Below, piece after piece: positions 41,880 to 50,973 of a stretch of DNA of 64,000 nucleotides. The stretch spans positions 186,001 through 250,000 of the forward strand of contig JBBRWM010000003.1 of NCBI GenBank assembly GCA_038249195.1, written 5' to 3'. Positions within the stretch are counted from its first letter, which is position 1. Each line of letters starts with the position of its first letter. The notes under the pieces are model-generated. The model saw only the letters and a list, made by a program, of their open reading frames with translations, searched no databases and had not been told where the DNA came from. Both the position numbers and the translations under genes were made by a program. Origin of the DNA: JAOUEA01 sp038249195. GTDB taxonomy: Bacteria > Actinomycetota > UBA4738 > HRBIN12.

Positions 41880-44800
41880 TCAGCCGCACGCGGTGGGGGC
41901 CTGGTCGCCCCCGAGGAAGTGGCTGAGCGCCGGGGGACCGAGCGTGCCCGCGGCACGCTCGCAGGCGCGTTCGGCATCCAGCACGTCCCAGATCCGCACG
42001 CTGCCGTCCTCGGAGCTGGTCACGAACCGCATGTCGGGAAGCGCGACCGAGCGCCCGACGTTGCCCTCGTGGCCGGGCAACACGCCGCCCAGCGCCACCA
42101 TCTCGGCGGCGTCCCACAGGCGGACCGCCCCGTAGCCGCTCGTGGTCACGATCGTGGCTCCGTCGCTGAGGAACGCGACGCTCAGCGCCCCCCCGGGCTG
42201 CGGGGTGAGCGTGCCCTTCGCTTCCCGAGAGGCGGCGTCCCACAGCGTCACCTGTTCATCGGCGCTCGCCGTGGCGAGGGTCGCTCCGTCCGCCGACCAC
42301 GCGACTCCCGAGATCGTGTTGCCGTCGCCGGCGGCGATCGGCTCTCCCAGCTGGCGCCGGTCGCCCAGATCCCACAGGCGAACGGTACCCAGCTCGTCGG
42401 CGACGGCCAGCGTTCCATCGCTCGAGAGCGCCATGTCGGTGATCGCCTGGGTCGTGGGCGTCGCCTCGCCCTGCGTCAGGGGCGTCAGGTCCCCCTGCGA
42501 GCCGGACCCGCGCCACAGGCTCACGGTCCCGCCCGCGTCACCCGCCACGAGCAGATCCCCGTCCCAGAGCACGTCGGTGATCTCGGCGCCCGAGATCGAG
42601 GGACCGGCGACGGATTCCCCGGTTGCGGCGTCCACGACGGTCACGGTCCCGTCCTCGCCCCCCGACGCGATCTTCGTCCCGTCGTCGGAGAACGCGAGCG
42701 CCCCGACCCGACCCCCGTGGAGATGGATGGGTCCCACCTGTGCTTCGCCCGAGTCCGCGGCGAACACGGTGACGTTGCCGTCGCCGTCGCCCACGGCCAG
42801 GCGCGATCCGTCGGGGCTCGCCGCCAGCCCGAACGCGCCGTCGGGCTGGCCGCCGATCACCTTGGCCATGGGCTCGTCGCCCTTGGACCACAGCTGCATC
42901 CGCTGGTCGAAGCCCAACGTGGCGAGCATCCCACCGCCCCACGAGGCATCGACGATCTGGGCTGCACCGGGCGCGGTCGCCGTCGGCCGTGCCGAACGGT
43001 CGATCGGCGCGACCAACAGCCGCCCCTGCTCGTCTCCGCCGACGACCTCGCCGCCGATCAGCAGCGCTCCACGCACGTCGTACGCGGACCGCTCGAACGG
43101 CTCGGAGATCATCTTGAGCGTGTTCGTGTCCCACACGCGGACGCGGCCGTCGCTGCTCGCGGTCGCGAACCGCGACCCGTCCCGATCGAACTCGATCTCC
43201 CAGACGTCGCTGCGGTGGGCCGAGAAGGTAGGAACCACGACGCGTCGATCTTCCACGGACCATCCCGTGATGTCGCCGCGACCATCGCCGACGAGGAGGA
43301 GCTTCCCGTCGGGGCTGAACGCCACCGTCAGGGCGTCGAACGCGAGATCGGCGACGACGGCCCCCTGTTGCCGGTGGTTCGCCAGATCCCACAGCCGGAT
43401 GGTTCCGTCCTCCGACGCCGAGGCGGCGAGCCTGCCGTCCGGAGAAACCGCCACGCTCCAGACGTAGCCGGTGGTCCTTCCGAGCACGGTCGGCGCCGGG
43501 ATGTGCGCGGGGTCGGCGACGTCCCACAGCATCACAGTGGTGTCGTCGCTGCCGGAGACCAGCCACCGGCCGTCGGGCGTGAAGTCCATCTCCTCGATCG
43601 CCAGGGAGTGTCCCGGCACGTCCGTGGACAGCGCCGCGCCGGTGGGAGCCCACGTCGAGATGGTCCCATCGCGGTTGCCCGTGGCGATGAACGACCCGTC
43701 CGGACTCACCGCCACCGTCGAGGCGTCGCCCACGGGGATCGGGGGGCCGGAGAGCACGAACGGCGCGGCGAGGGCGAGGGCGGCATCGACCATCGCGGCG
43801 CGGGCATCGACCGGGACGGTCCCCGCCCGCGCCGAGGACTCCGCCGCGAGCGCGATCGCCGTTCGCGGATCGGACCCGGCGAGCAATCGGGCCTGGGTTG
43901 CGAGCGCCTGGGCGAAGCGAGCTCTCGACTCGCCCAGCGCGGAGAACGCGATCACGGACGCGGCGACCGCGGCCACGGCGAGCACGCCGAGGGCGGCGAC
44001 CGCAACGCGACGGACACGGCGCCCGTGACGCACGGCCTGTTCCGATCGCGCCCGCTGCTCTCGCTCCGCTTCCAGGCTCGCACCGAGGAACGCCTCCTCG
44101 ACCTTGCCGAGGGATCCCTCGTGCGCGGCAGCCCATTCGGCACCCGCCTGCAGCGGCGTCCCCCGGTACAGCAGGTCGGGGTCGCGTTCATGCGACGCCC
44201 ATTCGGCGGCGGCGTTGGCGATCCGCTGTCGCATCCGCAAGTCGTCGCGGCCCTCGTCGATCCATCGGCGCAGCCGGGGCCAGCTCCGCAGCAGGGCCTC
44301 GTGCGCGATCTCGAGGGAGTCGCGGTCCGCCGTGAGCAAACGGGCGTTCGTCATCTCGGCAGCGACGTGCAAGCTGACGGCCGGGTCGGGGTCGCGATCA
44401 AGCTCATGCAACGGCAGCCGGCGGCGGGTGTCCGCCGTGCCCTCTCCCGGCGCGACGAGACGCAGCATCAGGCGCCGGCACGCCTCGCGTTCATCCTCGC
44501 CGAACGCGGCCTCGATCAGCGTGTCCGCCGTCTGGGCGATCGATCCCGCCACGCCTCCGGCGTCCCGATAGCCCGCCACCGTCAGGACGCGTCCCTCTCG
44601 GCGACGCCACGTCTCCGCCATGGCGTGCGAGATCAGCGGCAGGGCGGCCGCGTCGGGGCCGGCATCCTCCAAGACCGCCTCGACGAGCCCCTCCTCGAGC
44701 GTGTACCCCTTCGTGGCGGCCGGCTCCTCGATCACCTTGTGCAGATCGGCACGGCTCATCGGCCCGACCAACACCTGGTTGGCGGTCGCTCGTTTGGCCA

Positions 44801-45974
44801 GCCACGGGAAGGTCGCACAGACGCCGTAGAAATCGGCCCGCATCACCATGACGATCCGCACGCGCCCCGCCGATGGGTCGGCGATCGACGTCAGGAGCTG
44901 GACGAACGCCTCCTGTTCGCGCCGAGGACTCAGCGTGAAGAGCTCCTCGAACTGGTCGACCGCGATCAACAACCCACCCGTCACGTCACAGATGGCGTCG
45001 GCCACGGCTCGGAGCTGAGCGACGCCCGCGGTCGAAGAGAGATCGGCGATGTCGTCGGTCGGGATCGCCAAGCCCCTGGCGACGCGTTTGATCTGGTACC
45101 ACAGCTCGGCGGTCGGCGTCGCCCGCGGGGAGAACAGGGCGATCGCCCACCGCTCGCTCCCCGCGATGGCCCCCGATCGGATGGCGGGCACCATGCCGGC
45201 CCGCACGGCCGAGGACTTGCCGCTCCCCGAGGGACCGACCACGAAGAGTACGCGGTCGCGGTCGAGACGCTCGACCAGCTCGGCCACGAGATCGTCACGT
45301 CCGAAGAACCGATCCGCATCCTCGGGCTGGAAGGCAGCGAGGCCCCGATACGGACAGACGGCGAACTCGGTGCCGCCGATCCCCCCGCGACCTCCGATGG
45401 CGAGCTGGTAGTCGTCATCCTTCTCCGGATCCCAACCCTCCTTCGTTATGAGGGTGAGGCGGATCGGTTGCGCGAGTCCCTTCAGCCGGGCCGTTCCGCG
45501 GTCGGCCTGCGCCACTCCCTCCACACGCCTCGCCAGGTGAACGACCGCCTCGCTGGCCAAGATCTCTCCTGGCCCCGCGATAGAGCACAGGCGCGCCGCC
45601 AGGTTCAACGCGCCGCCGCGATACCCGTCGTCGACCTCGACCGCTTCGCCGGCGTCAAGGCCGATCCCCACGGGGAGCGCGAAGGAATGGTCCGCGATGG
45701 ACGCCTCGACGAACGCATCCTGCAGCCCGACCGCGCTGCGGATCGCCTGGCGGGCGGACGTGAAGACGGCGAGGACCTCGTCGCCGCGGAACTGCAGCCC
45801 CGTGGCGCCCGCGGCCGAGAGTCGCTCACGCGCGATCCCGGCGAAGCGCATGGCGAGGGTCGCCGCGGCTTCATCGCCTCGATCCTGCGTGAACGTCGTG
45901 TAGCCGCGGATGTCGGCGATCAGGAAGATCCGAAGGGCCGGCCCACTGCGCTCGCTCGTCACGGAGGAAGCCAA
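41880..45974 (-). CDS. Cyclase homology domain-STAND NTPase-WD40 repeat protein
   Basis: A 1364-residue multidomain protein. Residues ~12-185: class III nucleotide cyclase fold with both metal Asp residues (D21 in IADIRGYT, D65 in RGDEVLAVF) and N124/R128 in NLAARL; the adenine-specifying Lys and Asp positions are Q61 and G117. Residues ~210-600: STAND-type NTPase beginning CPYRGLAAFQPEDADRFFGR, with Walker A GPSGSGKSS and Walker B GGLLIAVDQFEELF. A membrane helix (about 640-665) precedes at least a dozen WD40 repeats (for example VAVSPDGRLAASASEDGTIR). TTG start with GAGGAGG. It follows the lipoprotein gene by 19 bp. Probably a membrane-tethered sensor. Confidence 0.88.
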   Translation of the reverse strand: MASSVTSERSGPALRIFLIADIRGYTTFTQDRGDEAAATLAMRFAGIARERLSAAGATGLQFRGDEVLAVFTSARQAIRSAVGLQDAFVEASIADHSFALPVGIGLDAGEAVEVDDGYRGGALNLAARLCSIAGPGEILASEAVVHLARRVEGVAQADRGTARLKGLAQPIRLTLITKEGWDPEKDDDYQLAIGGRGGIGGTEFAVCPYRGLAAFQPEDADRFFGRDDLVAELVERLDRDRVLFVVGPSGSGKSSAVRAGMVPAIRSGAIAGSERWAIALFSPRATPTAELWYQIKRVARGLAIPTDDIADLSSTAGVAQLRAVADAICDVTGGLLIAVDQFEELFTLSPRREQEAFVQLLTSIADPSAGRVRIVMVMRADFYGVCATFPWLAKRATANQVLVGPMSRADLHKVIEEPAATKGYTLEEGLVEAVLEDAGPDAAALPLISHAMAETWRRREGRVLTVAGYRDAGGVAGSIAQTADTLIEAAFGEDEREACRRLMLRLVAPGEGTADTRRRLPLHELDRDPDPAVSLHVAAEMTNARLLTADRDSLEIAHEALLRSWPRLRRWIDEGRDDLRMRQRIANAAAEWASHERDPDLLYRGTPLQAGAEWAAAHEGSLGKVEEAFLGASLEAEREQRARSEQAVRHGRRVRRVAVAALGVLAVAAVAASVIAFSALGESRARFAQALATQARLLAGSDPRTAIALAAESSARAGTVPVDARAAMVDAALALAAPFVLSGPPIPVGDASTVAVSPDGSFIATGNRDGTISTWAPTGAALSTDVPGHSLAIEEMDFTPDGRWLVSGSDDTTVMLWDVADPAHIPAPTVLGRTTGYVWSVAVSPDGRLAASASEDGTIRLWDLANHRQQGAVVADLAFDALTVAFSPDGKLLLVGDGRGDITGWSVEDRRVVVPTFSAHRSDVWEIEFDRDGSRFATASSDGRVRVWDTNTLKMISEPFERSAYDVRGALLIGGEVVGGDEQGRLLVAPIDRSARPTATAPGAAQIVDASWGGGMLATLGFDQRMQLWSKGDEPMAKVIGGQPDGAFGLAASPDGSRLAVGDGDGNVTVFAADSGEAQVGPIHLHGGRVGALAFSDDGTKIASGGEDGTVTVVDAATGESVAGPSISGAEITDVLWDGDLLVAGDAGGTVSLWRGSGSQGDLTPLTQGEATPTTQAITDMALSSDGTLAVADELGTVRLWDLGDRRQLGEPIAAGDGNTISGVAWSADGATLATASADEQVTLWDAASREAKGTLTPQPGGALSVAFLSDGATIVTTSGYGAVRLWDAAEMVALGGVLPGHEGNVGRSVALPDMRFVTSSEDGSVRIWDVLDAERACERAAGTLGPPALSHFLGGDQAPTACG

Positions 45975-45993
45975 GACTCCTCCTCGCCTGGGC

Positions 45994-46491
45994 TCAGAGC
46001 AGGCCCGAAACGTCGATGCAGTCGACGATCGACGAGTCGATCACGACGTGGTCGCGATCTCCCGCGGTGGCACAGAGCGTGGTCGAGCCTCCTCGCCTCG
46101 CCACCGACACCGCGCCCCCCGTGACATAGGTCGGAACCGAATCGGTGGGCACCCACTCGCCCTGCACCTGGCCCCGAGCCTCAGCGTCGCTCGTGACCTG
46201 GTCGGCTGTGTAGATGTCCCAATAGATGTGGATGTGGTTCTTGGACACGTCGGGCTGGAAATTGGCCTTCCAGGTGACCTCGATCTCCTTACCGTGGGAG
46301 ACCGCGTCGACGAAGGTGATCTTGCAGCCTTCGGTGGGGCACGCGTTCGCGACGGCCGCGACCGATCCGGTGCCGTGGTCGGCCATGGACATGGTGGGCT
46401 GTTCGGCTGCAGGCTCGTCGCTGGCGCAGGCGACGGTTGTCAGCGCAGCGATGGAGACGGCGATGATCCAGCGAGCCTTGATCGGACGCAT
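45994..46491 (-). CDS. Lipoprotein of unknown function
   Basis: A 165-residue protein with a lipoprotein signal (lipobox TVAC, Cys22), then a Ser/Glu-rich linker and a compact domain with ITFVDAVSHGKEIEVTWKAN, HIHIYWDIYTADQV and a cysteine pair near the C-terminus. The His/Trp-rich segment could bind a metal, but no family is recognised. GGGGAG precedes the ATG at 46491. It is first in a two-gene unit with the cyclase-STAND-WD40 gene, so it may be its extracytoplasmic partner. Confidence 0.7.
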   Translation of the reverse strand: MRPIKARWIIAVSIAALTTVACASDEPAAEQPTMSMADHGTGSVAAVANACPTEGCKITFVDAVSHGKEIEVTWKANFQPDVSKNHIHIYWDIYTADQVTSDAEARGQVQGEWVPTDSVPTYVTGGAVSVARRGGSTTLCATAGDRDHVVIDSSIVDCIDVSGLL

Positions 46492-46633
46492 GTTGTCTCC
46501 CCTGACGACGGTCCGGGACGGGTCTCCTCGGATATTCAGGATCGAGCGTAGTCCGAAGCACACCGAGGGCACAAGAGAGGCGGCCTCGCGAGGCGGGCCC
46601 GAACGGGGCGACGGCGGTACCCATCGCACCCGA

Positions 46634-46656
46634 CCGGGCGGTGGTCAACCGCCCGG
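46634..46656. other. Perfect 9-bp inverted repeat between divergent genes
   Basis: CCGGGCGGT and ACCGCCCGG flank a 5-nt loop (GGTCA). It lies in the 262-bp gap between the lipoprotein and the membrane-protein genes. No T tract follows, so an operator or structured leader is more likely than a terminator. Nothing else is recognisable in 46492-46753. Confidence 0.5.
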
Positions 46657-46753
46657 ATCCCATCAGGCGTTTGGTGCTGGAGGCGATCTCGGGCACACTG
46701 ATCACATGCCGGTGCAGCGTCCGACCCGAGGAGGTCGCCCGTAGGGGCGGAAG

Positions 46754-47161
46754 ATGTCTTCGGCCGAGGATTCGATCCAGACCCGGATCCGGCACTGGGA
46801 CCTCGCCGTCGCGTGCTGGATCGTCGTCTGCCTGGGACTGGCGGGCTGGGTCGGCGTCGAGGTCACGAACCTGCGATCGTTGACCGAGACGCTCGTGTCC
46901 TCGAGCCGCGCCCTCGAAGCGACCTCCGCAGCGCTCGGTCAGCTCGAGGGAACACCCCTGGTGGGAGACGACATCGGCGCGATCGCCCAACGCCTGGATG
47001 AAACGGCGATGAGCGCCCGGACCCAGGCCGCGGGGGCGCGCACGACGATCAACCGTCTCGCCGTCCTCATCGCCGTCGCGATCGTCGTCATCGCCGTGGT
47101 TCCACCCCTGGTCGCCTACCTCGCCGTCCGGCGCACCTGGCGACGCCGAACGGCACCCTGA
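46754..47161 (+). CDS. Two-helix membrane protein of unknown function
   Basis: A 135-residue protein with a helix at about residues 17-37 and another at 102-123, separated by an extracytoplasmic coiled-coil-like segment (LTETLVSSSRALEATSAALG). Both termini are basic and probably cytoplasmic. It precedes the MMPL transporter by 14 bp and is likely co-transcribed with it. A role as an accessory subunit is inferred. Confidence 0.7.
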   Translation: MSSAEDSIQTRIRHWDLAVACWIVVCLGLAGWVGVEVTNLRSLTETLVSSSRALEATSAALGQLEGTPLVGDDIGAIAQRLDETAMSARTQAAGARTTINRLAVLIAVAIVVIAVVPPLVAYLAVRRTWRRRTAP

Positions 47162-47175
47162 GGCCGGGTCGGGCC

Positions 47176-49515
47176 ATGGCGGACGCGCGGGCGGCGGTGG
47201 AGATGGCCGGACGTGACCTCGCCCGCAAGGTCGGCGATCTCATCGTTCGCACGCGCTTCTTGATCGTGATCGCCTGGCTGATCCTCACGGGGCTCGCGAC
47301 CCTGACGTTGCCGACCGTCCGCCCTTCGGGGGGGGCGGGGCTCCGCGGGCTGGTACCAGAGGATTCCGTCGCGGTCCGCACAGAGATCCGGGACGTCCAA
47401 ACATTCGGCTTCCCGCTGATCAGCCGGACCATCGTGGTGCAGCATGACCCCGCGGGCCTGTCGGCCCTCGCCCAGTCTCGAACGGTGCTTCGCGCCATCA
47501 ACCTCGACAGGGGGCTCTACCCCGGGCTCGAGGACATCGCGGGGGCGCTGCCGATCACCAACGCGTTCGGCCTCGTCGCTCCCTCGAACCGAGCCGGGGA
47601 TACGGCGCTCACCCTGCTGTTCTTCCGCCCCGACGTCTCCATCGGTGAGCGAGAGCAGCTCGCGCAACGATTCGTTGCGGAACACTTCGATCCGACGCTT
47701 GACGCGCCCGTCGGCATCACCGGAGCCGTACCCGGCCGCCTCGCCCAGGGACGCCTGCTCCGCCAGCGGCTTCCGCTCGTTGAGGTGCTGACCGTGCTGC
47801 TGATCCTCATCATCGTCGGCGCGCACTTCCGCGCACCCGGAGCGGCGCTGCTGGCCCTGACGGCGGCCGGGATCGCATACCTGTTGTCGCTGCGCCTCAT
47901 CGCGTGGGCGTTGCGGGCGGCCGGACTGGGGCTGCCGGAGGAACTCGAGCCCCTGATCGTGGTGCTGCTGCTCGGCATCGTCACCGACTACTCGATCTTC
48001 TTCTTGGATCACACGCGGGAGGCCTTGCGTTCCGGCAAGTCCGCCGCCGGCGCCGTGGCCGGCGCCGTGGCCGAGATCGGTCCCATCGTGGCCACGGCCG
48101 GTCTCGCCGTCGCGCTCGGGACCTCGGCGTTGTTCGTCGCCCGGCTCGACACCTTCCGCGCGCTGGGACCTGGGATGGGTATCACCGTGCTGATCGGGGT
48201 GGCCGTCAGCATCACGTTCGTCCCCGCGGTGATCGCCGCCGCGGGGCGACTCGTGTTCTGGCCGACGCTCAATGGGCGGCTCGACGGCGCTGCTTCAGAT
48301 CGGCGGTTGCTGCGTCGCCGCCGCATGATGCGGCGGATCACCGGGCGGCGCGCCGCGATCGCGATCTCGCTCGTCGGTATCCTGGTGTTGGGCGCTCTGA
48401 CCGCGGCCATGCTGGCGATCCACCTCGGGTTCAGCATCGTGGGAGCGCTCCCGCCGGACAGCCCTCCTCGGTTGGCCGCGTCCGCCGCGGCCGACGGCTT
48501 CGCCCCCGGCATCATCTCGCCTACCACCCTGCTGATCGAGGCCCGCGACGCCCGCCCTCTGAGCCTCGCGGCCCTCACGCGGCTTCAGCAGGCGATCGAG
48601 CATCGCCCGGACGTGGCGGGCGTGATCGGGCCGGGGGATTTCGGCACCCTCGCCGGCCTTTTCGCTCAGCTCCCGCCATCCGCCGTGTCGGAGTTGCCCG
48701 AGTCTCCCGAACGATTGGTCCTGCGTGCGGTCGTGACCCCCGAGCGCTCCGCTGCCCGCATGCTCATCGTTCTCGATCAGCCCCCGCTCGGCGGACCCGC
48801 GGTCAAGACGTTCCGCGACCTTCAGGCCGACGCCGACGGTCTCGCCCGGGACGCCGGCCTCGATCCGGGGAGCGTGCGGATCGGCTTCGCCGGCGACACG
48901 GCGCTCGCGGCGGAGACGATCGACCAGACCGTCTCGGACCTCCGTCGCATCGTGGTCGCCGTCGGCCTCCTGATGCTCGTGCTCCTCGCCGCCTTCCTGC
49001 GCTCGTTGGTGGCACCGCTGTTCCTCGTCGCGACGAGCCTCCTCGCGTTCCTGGCGGCGCTCGGCATCACGGCGATCGTGTCCCGGATGTTCGGCGTGGC
49101 GAGCGTGAGCTTCTTCGTGCCGTTCGCCTCAGCCGTGCTCCTGATCTCGCTCGGGTCGGACTACAACATCTTCCTCGTCGGCCGCGTGTGGCGCACCGCC
49201 CGCACGCATCCATTGACCGACGCCATCGTGGACGCCGCTCCCAAGGCCACGAGTTCCATAGCCGTAGCCGGCGTCACGCTGGCCGGGAGCTTCGCCGTGC
49301 TCGCCATCGTTCCCCTGCGACCGATGCAACAGTTCGCGCTGGCGATGGTGGCCGGCATCTTGCTCGACACGTTCGTCGTGCGGGCCCTGATCGTGCCCGC
49401 GATGCTCGCGGCCGTCGGGCCGTTGAGCGGCTGGCCCGGTCCGGTGTGGTCCAGGCGACTGCGATCCCCCGAGCGTGCGGCCGATCCCTCCTTGGATAAG
49501 GTCGAGCATGGGTGA
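47176..49515 (+). CDS. MMPL family RND transporter
   Basis: A 779-residue protein with two repeats, each a single helix, a large external loop and a block of five helices. The proton-relay Asp-Tyr motifs are present in both: LGIVTDYSIFFLDH and LGSDYNIFLVGR. MMPL proteins export lipids or hydrophobic compounds, or import small solutes, powered by protons. It overlaps the following gene by 8 bp. The cargo is not identifiable from sequence. Confidence 0.92.
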   Translation: MADARAAVEMAGRDLARKVGDLIVRTRFLIVIAWLILTGLATLTLPTVRPSGGAGLRGLVPEDSVAVRTEIRDVQTFGFPLISRTIVVQHDPAGLSALAQSRTVLRAINLDRGLYPGLEDIAGALPITNAFGLVAPSNRAGDTALTLLFFRPDVSIGEREQLAQRFVAEHFDPTLDAPVGITGAVPGRLAQGRLLRQRLPLVEVLTVLLILIIVGAHFRAPGAALLALTAAGIAYLLSLRLIAWALRAAGLGLPEELEPLIVVLLLGIVTDYSIFFLDHTREALRSGKSAAGAVAGAVAEIGPIVATAGLAVALGTSALFVARLDTFRALGPGMGITVLIGVAVSITFVPAVIAAAGRLVFWPTLNGRLDGAASDRRLLRRRRMMRRITGRRAAIAISLVGILVLGALTAAMLAIHLGFSIVGALPPDSPPRLAASAAADGFAPGIISPTTLLIEARDARPLSLAALTRLQQAIEHRPDVAGVIGPGDFGTLAGLFAQLPPSAVSELPESPERLVLRAVVTPERSAARMLIVLDQPPLGGPAVKTFRDLQADADGLARDAGLDPGSVRIGFAGDTALAAETIDQTVSDLRRIVVAVGLLMLVLLAAFLRSLVAPLFLVATSLLAFLAALGITAIVSRMFGVASVSFFVPFASAVLLISLGSDYNIFLVGRVWRTARTHPLTDAIVDAAPKATSSIAVAGVTLAGSFAVLAIVPLRPMQQFALAMVAGILLDTFVVRALIVPAMLAAVGPLSGWPGPVWSRRLRSPERAADPSLDKVEHG

Positions 49516-49963
49516 AGGACGGGAACCACCCGAGGCGGGAGCACCGCAAGGGCGTGGACTCACCCGCCCGCTCCCCGCGGTGTGGGCCACCATCGCCTTG
49601 GTTGTGGGACTCCTGCTCGGCGCGCCCCTCGGCGTGCTGATCGCGGACCAGCATGGAGCCGGTGACGGCGGTTCGGCCGTGAGCCCCGCGGCACTCCCGG
49701 CAGCATGCAGCGACGCGCTCGACGCGGCGCGGCGGGAGTTCGCCGCCCGGGCGGAGGCCCTCGCGATCCCCGACCGGCTCAGCGCGCTCCTCGACCGGGC
49801 CGACCGGGCCATCGGCAGCTTCGACACCGCCGAGCTCGACCGCATCCTTACCGACTTGGAACGACTCGGGCATCGGGCACGGGCAGCGGCGCAAGAACTC
49901 AACTCCAACGGATTCGAGACCAGCGCGCGCGCGTGCGAGGCGGATGCCGCCTCCCCGGCGTAG
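49508..49963 (+). CDS. Single-pass membrane protein of unknown function
   Basis: A 151-residue protein with a Pro/Gly-rich N-terminus, one membrane helix (TIALVVGLLLGAPLGVLIAD) and an external helical domain of about 90 residues with two cysteines (PAACSDALDAARREFAARAE and ARACEADAA). It overlaps the MMPL gene, so a role in that transporter is plausible. No family is recognised. Confidence 0.7.
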   Translation: MGEGREPPEAGAPQGRGLTRPLPAVWATIALVVGLLLGAPLGVLIADQHGAGDGGSAVSPAALPAACSDALDAARREFAARAEALAIPDRLSALLDRADRAIGSFDTAELDRILTDLERLGHRARAAAQELNSNGFETSARACEADAASPA

Positions 49964-49982
49964 CCGACCGACTTCCTTGACG

Positions 49983-50909
49983 TCACTCCCCATGGTCGCG
50001 GCGCGCTCGCCACGCTCGCTGGACCACGATCGTGACGGCCCCGCCGATGATGAGGAACGTGACGTTGATGAGCAGGACCTCTAGCGAGCCGAGGACCCTG
50101 GGCCAGTTCTCGAGTCCGATCGCCACGCCCAGACCCGCCGCGGCCGGAATCGTGGTCACAGAGATCGCCACACCGACCGCGATGCCCGCGCGCCCCCCCT
50201 CGAAAGACAGGATGGCCGCGAGCCCTGCAGCCGCCGCGATGACCGCGCCGATGAGATGGGGGTGGGAGACGAAGCTGGTGAGGATCCCCGTGCCGAAGCC
50301 GCTGGCCGTGGGCGACTCGCCGAGGAACCGTCCGATGATGACGGCGACGGCCCCGGCGGAAGCGGCCATCAAGAACCCCAGGAAGAGCGTGAGCAACGCA
50401 CGCCTCGCCAGCGTGGGACTGCCGAGGGCGAAGCCCATGCACGCGGCGGTCACCGGCAGGATGTCGGGGCTCACCGCCATGGCGCCGACGATGAGCACCG
50501 GCTGGTCCTCGAAGACGCCCACCGCGGCGATCAGGCCCGCGACCGCCATCAGGATCAGGTAGCTGGCCGACAGTCTCGAGCGCAACAGCGCGTCGTCTCG
50601 CGCCTCTTCCCACACGACGGCGTCGTCGTCGTGATCCCACAGCGTCGCGGCCTCGCGTGCACGTGGCTCCACGATGGCGAGCGCCGAATCCGAGAGGACG
50701 ATGCGGCTCCTGCCCACGCCCAACCGAAGGAGCTCGTCGATCACCTCGTCCGCATGATCGGGCTCCAGGCCCGCAGCCACGAGGTCGTCCCCCGAGCGCA
50801 CCACCGCCGAGGGCAGGCGAACGAGGCGGTGGACGCCCGGCATCGCCTCCATCGACGCCACGACGCGGTTCGCGAGGTCCGCCGGCGCGTAGACCGTGAG
50901 CGTGATCAC
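49983..50909 (-). CDS. DUF389 family membrane protein
   Basis: A 308-residue protein with a soluble N-terminal domain (about 110 residues, ferredoxin-like VYAPADLANRVVASMEAMPG) and about six helices. VGAMAVSPDILPVTAACMGF and LTSFVSHPHLIGAVIAAAAG are typical of DUF389 (TIGR00341), whose function is unknown. The start is GTG at 50909, 9 nt after TAAGCT. It is convergent with the MMPL cluster. Confidence 0.85.
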   Translation of the reverse strand: MITLTVYAPADLANRVVASMEAMPGVHRLVRLPSAVVRSGDDLVAAGLEPDHADEVIDELLRLGVGRSRIVLSDSALAIVEPRAREAATLWDHDDDAVVWEEARDDALLRSRLSASYLILMAVAGLIAAVGVFEDQPVLIVGAMAVSPDILPVTAACMGFALGSPTLARRALLTLFLGFLMAASAGAVAVIIGRFLGESPTASGFGTGILTSFVSHPHLIGAVIAAAAGLAAILSFEGGRAGIAVGVAISVTTIPAAAGLGVAIGLENWPRVLGSLEVLLINVTFLIIGGAVTIVVQRAWRARRDHGE

Positions 50910-50973
50910 GTGGACGTGAGCTTAGCTCCCCCTCGACGCGCAGCTCGCGAGCGCGGATGAAGCCCGAAGGTCC

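Noticed and set aside
41436..46124. A 1562-codon open frame on the plus strand
   Set aside because: It is antisense to the cyclase-STAND-WD40 gene; its translation is Arg/Gly/His-rich without domains, as expected for an antisense frame in GC-rich DNA.
46641..46883. An 80-codon frame before the two-helix membrane protein
   Set aside because: It starts inside the 9-bp inverted repeat and overlaps the following gene by 130 bp; the translation is Arg-rich with no family.
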